A DNA stretch of 64,000 nt from CAVQGZ01 sp964400785 (GCA_964400785.1 CAYNWB010000005.1:27195-91194), one strand, 5' to 3'; counted from the first letter of the stretch, positions 1-8,452 are shown. The notes: a model not told the origin generated them from the sequence alone. Program-made: numbers and translations.

Positions 1-1
1 C

Positions 2-151
2 ATCCACGCCCTCGAGCCGCCCCTGCCGCCCCGCGAGATCTGTGTCGCGGTGCGCAGCGACCGCACCGTGCTACCTGCGGCGGCACGCATGGTCGAGCTG
101 GCCGTGAGCCACATCGCCGACGTCGCGTCGGTGCAGATGACCGACCACTGA
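2..151 (+). CDS. C-terminal end of a probable LysR-family transcriptional regulator (5' truncated by window)
   Basis: An open frame enters from the left edge and stops at TGA 149-151, giving 49 residues. The stretch reading REICVAVRSDR followed by an alanine-rich helix with ARMVELAVSHIADV resembles the last strand and helix of a LysR-type effector-binding domain. The DNA-binding half is outside the window, so the assignment rests on a short piece only. It converges on the biotin carboxylase gene, 26 bases away, so it need not regulate it. It could also be the tail of another periplasmic-binding-fold protein. Confidence 0.4.
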   Translation: MHALEPPLPPREICVAVRSDRTVLPAAARMVELAVSHIADVASVQMTDH

Positions 152-177
152 GTGCCGCTGAACCCCGGTATGCGCCG

Positions 178-1959
178 TCAGTCCACGATGTCGCAGATCA
201 CCGCGCCGCTGGAGACGGTCGTGCCGACCTCGGCCGTCAGGTTCGTGATGGTTCCCGCCTTGTGCGCGTTGAGCGGCTGCTCCATCTTCATCGCCTCGAG
301 CACGACGACCAGGTCGCCGGCTGCCACGGTGTCGCCCTCGGAGACGGCGATCTTGACGATCGTGCCCTGCATCGGCGAGGCGAGGGAGTCGCCGGAGGCG
401 GCGCCGGCAGCACCGCCGCCGCGCTTGCCCGCTCGGCGAGCCTGCGGACGAGCGGCGCCACCGCTCGGCGCTGCCGCGCTGACCGCCACCGTGCCCGGCA
501 GGGTCACGGACAGGCGCTTGCCGTCGACCTCGACCGTCACGGTCTGGCGCTCGGTGTCGTCCGGCTGTCCCTCCGCACCGCCGGCGAACGGCTCGACGGT
601 GTTGGTCCACTCGGTCTCGATCCAGCGGGTGTGCACGCTGAACGGTGTCTGGGCATCGGCCGGCGCGAACGCCGGGTCGGCGACCACGGCACGGTGGAAG
701 GGGATGACCGTGGCCATGCCCTCGACATCGAACTCGGCCAACGCGCGGCGCGAACGCTCGAGGGCCTGCTGCCTGGTGGCACCGGTGACGATGAGCTTGG
801 CCAGCAGCGAGTCGAAGTTCTGGCCGATGACGCTGCCCGCCTCGACACCGGCGTCCAGGCGCACACCGGGACCGGACGGCGGGTCGAACCTGGTGACCGG
901 GCCGGGCATCGGCAAGAAGTTGCGCCCCGCGTCCTCCCCGTTGATGCGGAACTCGATCGAGTGCCCGCGAACGGGCGGGTCGTCGTACCCGAGGGGCTGA
1001 CCCTCCGCGATGCGGAACATCTCGCGCACGAGGTCCAGCCCGGTCACCTCCTCGCTGACGGGGTGCTCGACCTGCAGGCGCGTGTTCACCTCGAGGAACG
1101 AGATCGTGCCGTCCTGGCCGACGAGAAACTCACAGGTGCCGGCCCCGTAGTAGCCGGCCTCGGTCAGGATCGCCTTGCTGGCCCGGTACAGCTGCGCGTT
1201 CTGCTCCTCGCTCAGGAAGGGCGCCGGAGCCTCCTCGACCAGCTTCTGGTGCCGTCGCTGCAGGGAGCAGTCACGGGTGGACACGACCACGACGTTGCCG
1301 TGCTGGTCAGCCAGGCACTGGGTCTCGACGTGCCGGGGCTTGTCGAGGTAGCGCTCGACGAAGCACTCGCCGCGACCGAACGCTGCCGTGGCCTCGCGCA
1401 CCGCCGAGTCGTAGAGCTCGGCGACCTCGCTCATCTCGCGCGCCACCTTCAGGCCGCGCCCACCGCCACCGAAGGCGGCCTTGATGGCGATCGGAAGGCC
1501 GTGCTGCTCGGCGAAGGCCACGACCTCGTCCGCCCCGCTCACCGGGTCGGGGGTTCCGGAGACCAGTGGCGCACCGGCCCGCTCGGCGATGTGCCGGGCG
1601 CTCACCTTGTCGCCGAGGGCCTCGATGGCCGACGGCGGCGGCCCGATCCAGATCAGCCCCGCGTCGATGACGGCCTGCGCGAAGTGCGCGTTCTCGGCCA
1701 GAAAGCCGTACCCGGGGTGGACGGCGTCCGCGCCGGAGCGGCGCGCCACGTCCAGCAGCTTGCCGATGTCGAGATAGGTCTGGGCGCTGGTCTCTCCGTC
1801 CAACGAGTACGCCTCGTCGGCGACCCGGACGTGCTGGGCGTCGCGATCGGAGTCGGCGTAGACGGCGACCGAGCCGATCCCGGAGTCCCGGCAGGCACGG
1901 GCGACGCGGACGGCGATCTCGGCGCGGTTGGCGATGAGGACCTTGGTGATCGTCGGCAC
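178..1959 (-). CDS. accA3: Acyl-CoA carboxylase alpha chain: biotin carboxylase fused to biotin carboxyl carrier protein
   Basis: This 593-residue protein carboxylates its own biotin using ATP and bicarbonate and hands the carboxyl group to carboxyltransferase (AccD) subunits. The N-terminal biotin carboxylase domain begins KVLIANRAEIAVR and has HPGYGFLAEN (81-90), the glycine-rich ATP-grasp loop GGGGRG (about 164-169) and EVNTRLQVEHPV. After an Ala/Gly/Arg-rich linker comes the biotinyl domain with EAMKMEQ, biotin on Lys558. Length and layout match actinobacterial AccA3-type alpha chains of about 590-600 residues. Start is GTG 1959 with a TAGACT -10-like box 8 bases upstream. It is divergent from the acyl-CoA dehydrogenase. 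With AccD, AccE and BirA nearby it probably serves several carboxylases, making malonyl- and methylmalonyl-CoA. The gene symbol rests on resemblance and on remembered synteny. Confidence 0.93.
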   Translation of the reverse strand: MPTITKVLIANRAEIAVRVARACRDSGIGSVAVYADSDRDAQHVRVADEAYSLDGETSAQTYLDIGKLLDVARRSGADAVHPGYGFLAENAHFAQAVIDAGLIWIGPPPSAIEALGDKVSARHIAERAGAPLVSGTPDPVSGADEVVAFAEQHGLPIAIKAAFGGGGRGLKVAREMSEVAELYDSAVREATAAFGRGECFVERYLDKPRHVETQCLADQHGNVVVVSTRDCSLQRRHQKLVEEAPAPFLSEEQNAQLYRASKAILTEAGYYGAGTCEFLVGQDGTISFLEVNTRLQVEHPVSEEVTGLDLVREMFRIAEGQPLGYDDPPVRGHSIEFRINGEDAGRNFLPMPGPVTRFDPPSGPGVRLDAGVEAGSVIGQNFDSLLAKLIVTGATRQQALERSRRALAEFDVEGMATVIPFHRAVVADPAFAPADAQTPFSVHTRWIETEWTNTVEPFAGGAEGQPDDTERQTVTVEVDGKRLSVTLPGTVAVSAAAPSGGAARPQARRAGKRGGGAAGAASGDSLASPMQGTIVKIAVSEGDTVAAGDLVVVLEAMKMEQPLNAHKAGTITNLTAEVGTTVSSGAVICDIVD

Positions 1960-1967
1960 GGTTGGTC

Positions 1968-1973
1968 AGTCTA
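1968..1973 (-). promoter_or_regulatory. -10-like box TAGACT for the alpha-chain gene
   Basis: On the minus strand TAGACT lies 8 bases before the GTG start at 1959. This fits the leaderless layout seen repeatedly in this window. It is within 60 bases of the divergent acyl-CoA dehydrogenase promoter. Confidence 0.45.
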
Positions 1974-2023
1974 GGACCAGCCTCGTGCCGCCAGGCAGGG
2001 TCGTCCGGCCTCATGCGACCCCC

Positions 2024-2029
2024 TACCGT
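2024..2029 (+). promoter_or_regulatory. -10-like box TACCGT for the acyl-CoA dehydrogenase
   Basis: TACCGT is followed by 7 bases and then ATG 2037, with no Shine-Dalgarno sequence between. Transcription would begin at or next to the start codon. It supports choosing ATG 2037 over the in-frame codon upstream at 1962. Confidence 0.45.
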
Positions 2030-2036
2030 GAGCACC

Positions 2037-3203
2037 ATGAACGTGCAGCACTCTGCCGACCACGAGACGTTCCGCAAGGTCGTGCGCGACTTCGCCGAGC
2101 ACGAGGTGGCACCGCACGTGGCGAGGTGGGACGCCGACCACCATTTTCCGGTCGACACCGTGCGGCAGATGGGCGAGCTCGGGCTGTTCGGCATCACCGC
2201 ACCCCCGGAGTACGGCGGTGCGGGCGGTGACTTCACCAGCCTCTGCATCGCGATCGAGGAGCTGGGCCGGGTCGACCAGTCGATCGGTATCACGCTCTCG
2301 GCGGGTGTCGGGCTCGGCATCACCCCCATCGCCATGTTCGGCACGCTGGAGCAGAAGCAGCGCTACCTGCCCGACCTGGTCGCGGGCCGGGCGCTGGCTG
2401 CGTTCGGGCTGACGGAGCCGGAGGCAGGGTCGGACGCCGGTGCCACCCGCACGACCGCCCGCCTCGACGGCGACGAGTGGGTCGTCGACGGCGCCAAGGC
2501 TTTCATCACGAACTCCGGCACCGAGATCACCTCGGTCGTCACCGTCACGACGCGCACGGGCACTCGCGAGGACGGCACCCCGGAGATCAGCGCGATCCTC
2601 GTACCCTCGGGCACGCCGGGGTTCACCGTCGAGCCCGCCTACGACAAGCTCGGCTGGCACGCCTCCGACACCCACGGCCTGTCGTTCGAGGCAGCCAGAG
2701 TCCCCGCCGCCAACCTGCTCGGTGAGCGCGGCAGCGGGTTCCGTCAGTTTCTCGCGACCCTGGACGACGGGCGCATCGCGATCGCCGCGCTGGCGCTGGG
2801 GCTGAGCCGGGCATGTCTGGAGGCGTCGGTGGACTACGCCCGCGAGCGGCACGCGTTCGGGTCGCCCATCGGGTCGAACCAGGGTGTCGCCTTTCCCCTG
2901 GCCGATCTGGACGTGGCGGTCGAGAACTCGAGGCTGCTGGTCTACAAGGCGGCAGCGCTCAAGGATGCCGGCGCGGGACGAGCCGAGGTGTCGCGAGCAG
3001 CCGCCCGAGCGAAGCTCTACGCCACCGAGGCGGCCGTGTCGGCGACCCGCGTGGCGACGCAGGTCTTCGGTGGCTACGGGTTCATCGAGGAGTATCCGGT
3101 GGCGCGGTTCTACCGCGACGCCAAGATCCTCGAGGTGGGTGAGGGCACGAGCGAGGTGCAGCGGCTTGTCCTGGCCCGCGCCATGGGCCTGCCGGTCGGC
3201 TGA
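2037..3203 (+). CDS. Acyl-CoA dehydrogenase (FAD)
   Basis: This 388-residue flavoprotein should oxidise an acyl-CoA to the 2-enoyl-CoA and pass electrons to electron-transfer flavoprotein. The full acyl-CoA dehydrogenase fold is visible: N-terminal helices (ETFRKVVRDFAEHEVAP), the FAD/substrate loop FGLTEPEAGSDAG, AFITNSG, and near the C-terminus YGFIEEYP followed by VGEGTSEVQ, whose Glu is the expected catalytic base. The stop overlaps the next gene's start (TGATG at 3201-3205), so it is translationally coupled to a carboxyltransferase. A dehydrogenase plus carboxyltransferase pair is typical of leucine breakdown (isovaleryl-CoA to 3-methylcrotonyl-CoA), but the substrate cannot be read from sequence; a straight-chain or other branched acyl-CoA is possible. 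Confidence 0.9.
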   Translation: MNVQHSADHETFRKVVRDFAEHEVAPHVARWDADHHFPVDTVRQMGELGLFGITAPPEYGGAGGDFTSLCIAIEELGRVDQSIGITLSAGVGLGITPIAMFGTLEQKQRYLPDLVAGRALAAFGLTEPEAGSDAGATRTTARLDGDEWVVDGAKAFITNSGTEITSVVTVTTRTGTREDGTPEISAILVPSGTPGFTVEPAYDKLGWHASDTHGLSFEAARVPAANLLGERGSGFRQFLATLDDGRIAIAALALGLSRACLEASVDYARERHAFGSPIGSNQGVAFPLADLDVAVENSRLLVYKAAALKDAGAGRAEVSRAAARAKLYATEAAVSATRVATQVFGGYGFIEEYPVARFYRDAKILEVGEGTSEVQRLVLARAMGLPVG

Positions 3204-4732
3204 TGGCGCACGACCACTGGGCCGAGGTCGCGGCAGCGCGTGGGCGCACGCTCCGTCCGAGCGACGCCGGCGCGTCGAAGCTGAGCGCGCAGAACAAGCT
3301 GTACGTCCGCGAGAGGCTGCGCCTGCTGCTCGACGACGACACCTTCGTCGAGGACGGTCAGCTGGCCAATGCTCTGGTCGACGGCCTGCCCGCCGACGGG
3401 GTGGTCACCGGTCGAGGGATGGTCGACGGACGTCCGGTCGTCGTCGTGGCCAACGACCCGACGGTCAAGGCCGGCTCCTGGGGGGCCCGCACGGTGGAGA
3501 AGATCGTGCGCGCCACCGAGATCGCCCTGCGCGAGGAGCTGCCTGTGTTCTGGCTGGTCGACTCTGCCGGGGCTCGCATCACCGACCAGGTGCAGCTGTT
3601 CCCCGGGCGTCGCGGTGCCGGCCGCATCTTTCGCAACCAGGTGCTGCTGTCGGGCAAGGTGCCCCAGATCTGCTGCCTCTTCGGCCCCAGCGCTGCCGGA
3701 GGGGCCTACATCCCGTCCTTCTGCGACGTCGTGATCATGGTCGAGCACAACGCCTCGATGTACCTGGGGTCACCGCGCATGGCCGAGATGGTGGTCGGCG
3801 AGACGGTGACGCTGGAGCAGATGGGCGGGGCGCGCATGCACGCGACCGTCTCGGGCTGCGGTGACAACCTGGCCGTCGACGACGCCGACGCGATCGAGCA
3901 GGCAAAGGCCTTCTTCTCCTACCTGCCGTCGACGTGGCGGCAGTCGCCACCGGTGTACGAGCCGGTGCTGCCCGCCCAGGTCTTCGCGCGAGGTCTCGTC
4001 CCCGACGACGAGTCGGTGGGCTACGACGTGCACACCGTCATCGAGGCCCTCGTCGACGCCGACTCGTTCTTCGAGCTCAAGCCGCTGTTCGCGGCCGAGC
4101 TCGTCGTGGGTTTCGGCCTGCTGGAGGGTCAGCCGGTCGGGGTTGTGGCCAACAACCCCGGCGTCAAGGGCGGCGTGCTGTTCACCGACAGCGCCGACAA
4201 GGCCGCCCGCTTCATCTGGCTGTGCGACGCCTTCAACGTGCCGCTGCTGTACCTGATGGACGTGCCCGGGTTCATGATCGGCTCGGCTGTCGAACGACAG
4301 GGCATCATCCGCCACGGAGCGAAGATGATCACCGCGGTGGCCGAGGCGACGGTGCCGACGGTGTCGGTCGTGCTGCGCAAGGCCTACGGCGCGGGCCTGT
4401 ATGCGATGGCGGGGCCGGGCTTCGCCCCCGACGCCTGCCTGGCCCTGCCGAGCGCGAAGATCGCGGTGATGGGTCCTGAGGCGGCGGTCAACGCGGTCTA
4501 CGCGAACAAGATCGCCGCGGTGGACGACCCCGTCGACCGGGCGACGTACGTGGCGGGGCTCCGCGAGGAGTACGAGGAGGACATCGACATCCTGCGCCTG
4601 GCAGCCGACCTGGTGATCGACGCGATCGTCGAGCCCGAGCAGCTGCGCGGCGAGCTCGTGGCACGCTTCGCGGCGGCGACGACCAAGGATCGGTCCCGTC
4701 CCGAGAAGCGCCACGGCGTCCCACCGGTCTGA
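3203..4732 (+). CDS. Acyl-CoA carboxylase carboxyltransferase (beta) subunit, possibly methylcrotonyl-CoA type
   Basis: At 509 residues this has both crotonase-fold halves of an acyl-CoA carboxyltransferase: N-terminal half with FWLVDSAGARI, CLFGPSAAGGAYIPSF and GGARMHATVSG, C-terminal half with NNPGVKGG, DVPGFMIGSAVE and KAYGAGLYAMAGP. It would move the carboxyl group from biotin to an acyl-CoA. No biotin carboxylase is encoded on this strand; the alpha chain sits divergently next door and is the likely partner. Coupling to the acyl-CoA dehydrogenase suggests an LiuB/AccD1-like (3-methylcrotonyl-CoA) enzyme, an inference from context. It differs from the second carboxyltransferase at 6.7-8.3 kb, which ends in the KKHGNIPL tail usual for propionyl/acetyl-CoA enzymes. 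Confidence 0.88.
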   Translation: MAHDHWAEVAAARGRTLRPSDAGASKLSAQNKLYVRERLRLLLDDDTFVEDGQLANALVDGLPADGVVTGRGMVDGRPVVVVANDPTVKAGSWGARTVEKIVRATEIALREELPVFWLVDSAGARITDQVQLFPGRRGAGRIFRNQVLLSGKVPQICCLFGPSAAGGAYIPSFCDVVIMVEHNASMYLGSPRMAEMVVGETVTLEQMGGARMHATVSGCGDNLAVDDADAIEQAKAFFSYLPSTWRQSPPVYEPVLPAQVFARGLVPDDESVGYDVHTVIEALVDADSFFELKPLFAAELVVGFGLLEGQPVGVVANNPGVKGGVLFTDSADKAARFIWLCDAFNVPLLYLMDVPGFMIGSAVERQGIIRHGAKMITAVAEATVPTVSVVLRKAYGAGLYAMAGPGFAPDACLALPSAKIAVMGPEAAVNAVYANKIAAVDDPVDRATYVAGLREEYEEDIDILRLAADLVIDAIVEPEQLRGELVARFAAATTKDRSRPEKRHGVPPV

Positions 4733-4733
4733 C

Positions 4734-4785
4734 GCACCGCGCGGTGCCCAAGTGCGCTTTGTCGCGTCCGGGCACCGCGCGGTGC
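4734..4785. repeat. Inverted repeat of two GCACCGCGCGGTGC palindromes, probable terminator
   Basis: Two 16-base arms (4734-4749 and 4770-4785) are perfect reverse complements, and each is itself built on the palindrome CACCGCGCGGTG (4735-4746, 4773-4784). The element begins one base after the carboxyltransferase stop, so it can fold as a strong hairpin at the 3' end. The same core recurs at 5789 and 41706. No T-run follows, as is usual for actinobacterial terminators. Confidence 0.7.
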
Positions 4786-4842
4786 CGCAAGGCCTGTGGA
4801 CGGGCCCCACCGTCGTCGTCGTCCTCGGCGCACCATCGGGCT

Positions 4843-5748
4843 ATGGCCTCCCGACCTGCCGTTCCCGCTGTCGCGTACACCCAGCGCGGCGTCTTCACCC
4901 GTGAGCAGGCCCACGCGGCTGGGTGGTCCAACCGCATGCTCGCCTCCGCCGTGCATCGAGGTGTCCTCGTGCGTCGGCACCCAGACGTGTTCGTTCTGGC
5001 CGGGCCACGCAGCCGCGCGGCCGACGACCTCGCGGCGCTGCTGGCCGCAGGCGCCGGAGCGGTGCTCACCGCGTGGAGCGCCGCCCGACACCACGGCTGG
5101 TCATGGCCTGGTCGCCACGACGACCCCGCGTGCGTCACGGTGGCATCGAACCGTCACCTCCAGCTGTCAGGTGCGGTGGTTCTTCGGTGGCACCTACCCC
5201 CGGAGCACGTCGATCGGTCCGACGACGTCGCCGCCGTCACCATCCCTGCTCGCACCGTGGCCGACTGCCTGCGCCTGGTGACCGCGCCGGTCGCCGAGCG
5301 GATGCTGGACGCGGCGCTGCTGCGACGGTGGCTCTCGGTGGGCGACCTCCGCACCGTGGTCGAGGACCTGAGCGGGCGGCCGGGGGTCCCCGTCCTCAGG
5401 CAGCTTCTCGCCGGGGTGGAGTCCGGAGCGCGTTCGCACGCCGAACGACTCGCGCAGACGGTGCTGGCTCAGACAGGCGTCCTTGGCTGGCAGTGGAACT
5501 ACCGCGTCGCACTGCCGGGTGGCGTGACGGCCGTGCTCGACGGTGCCCTGCCCCAGCTGAAGATCGCCGTCGAGATCGATGGGCTCGCCCACCACCACGA
5601 CGTCGATGCCTTCCAACGCGACCGCACGCGCCAGAACGCCCTCGTGGCGGCGGGCTGGACCGTGCTCCGGTTCACCTGGTGGGACCTGAAGAACCGTCCT
5701 GACTACGTCGTCGCCGTGGTGCGGGCGGCGGTGGCGCGAGCGTCCTGA
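4843..5748 (+). CDS. AbiEi-like N-terminal / DUF559 (Vsr-like fold) protein
   Basis: The likely product of 301 residues starts at ATG 4843, before MASRPAVPAVAYTQRG; the reading frame is open further upstream through the repeat. The N-terminus, with GVFTREQAHAAGW and a winged-helix-like pattern, resembles the N-terminal domain of AbiEi-type proteins. The C-terminus has the DUF559 signature: AVEIDGLAHHHD, an Arg/Asp pair (FQRDRTRQNALVAAGW) and VLRFTWWDL, related to very-short-patch-repair endonucleases. Such proteins are common and often solitary in actinobacteria; their role is unknown. No AbiEii toxin partner is next to it. It lies between two copies of the GCACCGCGCGGTGC palindrome, and its last codons are part of an inverted repeat shared with Maf. 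Confidence 0.75.
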   Translation: MASRPAVPAVAYTQRGVFTREQAHAAGWSNRMLASAVHRGVLVRRHPDVFVLAGPRSRAADDLAALLAAGAGAVLTAWSAARHHGWSWPGRHDDPACVTVASNRHLQLSGAVVLRWHLPPEHVDRSDDVAAVTIPARTVADCLRLVTAPVAERMLDAALLRRWLSVGDLRTVVEDLSGRPGVPVLRQLLAGVESGARSHAERLAQTVLAQTGVLGWQWNYRVALPGGVTAVLDGALPQLKIAVEIDGLAHHHDVDAFQRDRTRQNALVAAGWTVLRFTWWDLKNRPDYVVAVVRAAVARAS

Positions 5749-5810
5749 GCGGCCGCGCGGTCGTTGAGGCCGCCTACGCGCACCGTCGCACCGCGCGGTG
5801 GCTCAGGACG
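5741..5810. terminator. Bidirectional terminator: 21-bp inverted repeat carrying both convergent stop codons
   Basis: Arms 5741-5761 and 5790-5810 are reverse complements at 19 of 21 positions, with a 28-base loop. The TGA of the DUF559 gene (5746-5748) and the TGA of maf (5803-5805, minus strand) occupy mirror positions inside the arms. The right arm contains CACCGCGCGGTG (5789-5800). Either transcript would form the same hairpin right at its stop codon. Confidence 0.65.
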
Positions 5811-6456
5811 GGGGGCGCCACAGCTGCTGCCAGGCGATGCCCAGATCGTTGAGCATCGTGCGCAGCGTCGGCAGCGAGAGCCCCACGACGGTGTGCGGGT
5901 CGCCGTCGACGCGCTGCACGAACGGTCCGCCGAGGCCGTCGATCGTGAAGGCACCCGCGACGTGCAGCGGCTCCCCGGTGGCCACATACGCAGCGATCTC
6001 GTCGTCGGAGGCCTCGGCGAAGGTGACCGACGTGGACGACACGGCGGCCACCGACCGGTCCGAGCCGAGGTCGATCAGATGGTGCCCGGTGTGCAGCACC
6101 CCCGTCCGCCCGCGCATCTGCCGCCACCGCGACGTTGCCTCGGCGGCGTCTGCCGGCTTGCCGTAGGACGTCGCGTCCAGCTCGAAGACCGAGTCGCAGC
6201 CCAGCACCAGCTCGGCACCGACGTGCAGGCGGTCGGCACCCAGGCGTTGCGCGACCGCCTCGGCCTTCATCCGGGCGAGCTCGGACGCCGTCGCCGCTGC
6301 CGAGCCGGCGTCCACGTCGTCCTCGCGCACGCCGCTCACGACGACCTCGGGCTCGACACCCGCCGCCCGCAGGGTTGCCAGGCGCGCCGGCGAGGCCGAG
6401 GCGAGCACGAGCCGCACCGAGGGCGGACCGTCCACACCACCACCGACCGCAGTCAC
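5803..6456 (-). CDS. maf: Maf family nucleotide pyrophosphatase
   Basis: This 217-residue protein hydrolyses non-canonical or modified nucleoside triphosphates (dTTP/UTP, m7GTP or pseudo-UTP, depending on subfamily) to monophosphates. It has the Maf opening LVLASASPARLATL (Ser-x-Ser-Pro-x-Arg), the central VLGCDSVFELD with the metal/catalytic Asp, and GKPADAAEA. Start is GTG 6456, seven bases from the end of accE, and it is the last gene of the accD-accE-maf run. The order accD5-accE5-maf is, as I recall, conserved in mycobacteria and related actinobacteria. Confidence 0.9.
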   Translation of the reverse strand: MTAVGGGVDGPPSVRLVLASASPARLATLRAAGVEPEVVVSGVREDDVDAGSAAATASELARMKAEAVAQRLGADRLHVGAELVLGCDSVFELDATSYGKPADAAEATSRWRQMRGRTGVLHTGHHLIDLGSDRSVAAVSSTSVTFAEASDDEIAAYVATGEPLHVAGAFTIDGLGGPFVQRVDGDPHTVVGLSLPTLRTMLNDLGIAWQQLWRPPS

Positions 6457-6462
6457 GGACGC

Positions 6463-6726
6463 TCAGCCTCGAGGTTGCCCACTGGCCCGCCATGCTCCCG
6501 GGCCCGGCGGCAGGGGAGAGCGGAGGTTGCGCCAGTACGCAGACCACGCGCTGCCGGCCGTCGTCGACGAGGGGGACGCAGCGCCACCGGGGACACTCGC
6601 GGCCGCTGCGGCAGCCGCCGTCACGACAGCCACGACCGCCGCCAGCTCGGCCTCGGTGGGGTTGCCGCGAACCCGCCAGGGCAGGTTCGCGGCGTTCTCG
6701 TCCGGCCCGCTCGGCTGCGCGCTCAC
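6463..6726 (-). CDS. accE: Acyl-CoA carboxylase epsilon subunit
   Basis: The 87-residue product has the compact pattern of the actinobacterial epsilon subunit: LPWRVRGNPTEAELAAVVAVV near the N-terminus, an alanine-rich linker, and a C-terminal segment AWSAYWRNLRSP. The subunit stabilises the complex between the biotinylated alpha chain and the AccD hexamer. GTG 6726 overlaps the accD stop (GTGA), indicating coupled translation. Family members are short and poorly conserved; position directly after accD makes the call firm. Confidence 0.85.
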   Translation of the reverse strand: MSAQPSGPDENAANLPWRVRGNPTEAELAAVVAVVTAAAAAAASVPGGAASPSSTTAGSAWSAYWRNLRSPLPPGPGAWRASGQPRG

Positions 6727-8327
6727 AGCGGGATGTTCCCGTGCTTCTTCGCCGGCATCGTCTGCCGCTTGGTGCGCAGGGCGCGAAGCGCCTGGGTGAC
6801 GGCGATGCGGGTACGGGACGGGGTGATCACCGCGTCGACGTACCCACGGTCGGCGGCGGTGTAGGGATTGGCCAGCGTCTGCTCGTAGTTGTGGATCAGC
6901 TCGGCCCGCAGGGCCTCGGGGTCGTCTGCAGCCGCCAGCCTGCCGCGGTGCAGGATGTTGACCGCCCCCTGGGCGCCCATGACGGCCACCTGGCCGGTGG
7001 GCCAGGACAGGTTGACGTCGGCACCGAGGTGCTTGGACCCCATGACCACGTAGGCGCCCCCGTACGCCTTGCGGGTGATCACCGTGACCTTGGGCACCGT
7101 GGCCTCGGCGTAGGCGTAGATCAGCTTGGCGCCGCGCCGGATGATGCCCTCGTGCTCCTGGCCGGTACCGGGCAGGAACCCCGGCACGTCCACGAACGTC
7201 AGCACGGGCACGTTGAAGGCGTCACAGGTGCGGACGAAGCGAGCGGCCTTCTCGGACGCGGCGATGTCGAGGGTGCCGGCGAACTGCATGGGCTGGTTGG
7301 CGACGACCCCGACCGAGTGACCGTCGACGCGGCCGTACCCGATCAGCATGTTGGGCGCGTAGAGCCCCTGTACCTCGAGGAACTCCCCGTCGTCGAGGAC
7401 GGCCTCGATGACGGTGTGCATGTCGTAGGGCTGGTTGGCGGAGTCCGGGACGAGTGTGTCGAGGGCTCGGTCGCTGTCGGTGACCTCCAAAGGCTGGGGG
7501 TCGGCGGGGTCGAGCACCGGGGCCTCGGACAGGTTGTTCGAGGGCAGGTGGGCCAGCAGGTCCTTGACGAAGTCCAGCGCGTCCTTCTCGTCCGCGCCGA
7601 GGTAGTGCGCGTTGCCGCTCACCGCGTTGTGGGTCCGGGCACCCCCGAGCTCCTCGAAACCGATGTCCTCTCCCGTGACCGTCTTGATCACCTCAGGGCC
7701 GGTGATGAACATGTGGGAGGTCTTGTCGACCATCACCGTGAAGTCGGTGATCGCGGGGGAGTACACCGCGCCACCGGCGCAGGGACCCATGATCAGCGAG
7801 ATCTGCGGGACGACCCCCGAGGCCAGCACGTTGCGGTAGAAGATCTCCCCGTACAGCCCGAGGGAGACCACGCCCTCCTGGATGCGGGCCCCACCTGAGT
7901 CGTTGATGCCGATCACCGGGCAGCCGATCTTCAGGGCTGTGTCCATGACCTTGACGATCTTCTCGCCGAAGACCTCGCCGAGGCTGCCGCCGAAGACGGT
8001 GAAGTCCTGCGCGAACACCGCCACCTGCCGGCCGTCGATCGTGCCCAGTCCGGTGACGACCCCGTCGCCGTAGGGGCGGGTCTCGTCGAGCCCGAAGGCC
8101 GTCGACCGGTGCCGGGACAGCTCGTCGAACTCCATGAACGAGCCCTCGTCGACCAGGGCGGCGATCCTCTCCCGCGCCGTCATCTTGCCGCGGGCATGCT
8201 GCTTCTCCACCGCCTTGGCCGAGCCGGCATGGATGGCCTCGTCGGTGCGTGCGACGTAGTCGGCGAGCTTGGCTGCCGTCGTGGTGGTGTCCCGAACGGG
8301 GACGTCGGCGGTGGGATCGCCAGACAT
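6723..8327 (-). CDS. accD: Acyl-CoA (propionyl/acetyl-CoA) carboxylase carboxyltransferase beta subunit
   Basis: The 534-residue protein starts at ATG 8327 (MSGDPTADV), 5 bases after the ribosome-binding site AGGAGG; the open frame upstream to 8438 is not needed. It has both carboxyltransferase halves: SGGARIQEGV, GPCAGGAVYSPAITDF with the oxyanion glycines, GGARTHNAVSG, then DVPGFLPGTGQEHEGIIRRGAK, KAYGGAYVVMGSK, ending KKHGNIPL. It pairs with the alpha chain at 178-1959 and AccE downstream to make methylmalonyl- and/or malonyl-CoA for fatty acids. Divergent from PEP carboxylase. The order matches the accD5 locus of mycobacteria as I recall it; which acyl-CoA it prefers depends on one or two active-site residues I cannot align here. 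Confidence 0.92.
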   Translation of the reverse strand: MSGDPTADVPVRDTTTTAAKLADYVARTDEAIHAGSAKAVEKQHARGKMTARERIAALVDEGSFMEFDELSRHRSTAFGLDETRPYGDGVVTGLGTIDGRQVAVFAQDFTVFGGSLGEVFGEKIVKVMDTALKIGCPVIGINDSGGARIQEGVVSLGLYGEIFYRNVLASGVVPQISLIMGPCAGGAVYSPAITDFTVMVDKTSHMFITGPEVIKTVTGEDIGFEELGGARTHNAVSGNAHYLGADEKDALDFVKDLLAHLPSNNLSEAPVLDPADPQPLEVTDSDRALDTLVPDSANQPYDMHTVIEAVLDDGEFLEVQGLYAPNMLIGYGRVDGHSVGVVANQPMQFAGTLDIAASEKAARFVRTCDAFNVPVLTFVDVPGFLPGTGQEHEGIIRRGAKLIYAYAEATVPKVTVITRKAYGGAYVVMGSKHLGADVNLSWPTGQVAVMGAQGAVNILHRGRLAAADDPEALRAELIHNYEQTLANPYTAADRGYVDAVITPSRTRIAVTQALRALRTKRQTMPAKKHGNIPL

Positions 8328-8438
8328 CGGGTCCTCCTGTGCTAAGCAGGGCGGCAGTCGGATGGGCACCACCCGACCCGATCCCAGCCTAGACAGCGCC
8401 CCGACTCGTCCGGGCAGGCCCTCGTGCCTGCGTCGCAC

Positions 8439-8444
8439 TAGCCT
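8439..8444 (+). promoter_or_regulatory. -10-like box TAGCCT for PEP carboxylase
   Basis: TAGCCT is 8 bases before GTG 8453. The surrounding GTCGCACTAGCCT is repeated nearly exactly before the gene at 51477, which strengthens the reading as a promoter element. Confidence 0.5.
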
Positions 8445-8452
8445 TCGACAGC

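Noticed and set aside
262..1974. Long open frame of 570 codons on the plus strand opposite the alpha-chain gene
   Set aside because: It is the antisense shadow of the biotin carboxylase gene; sequence is Arg/Gly/Asp-rich without any recognisable domain, as expected from high GC third positions.
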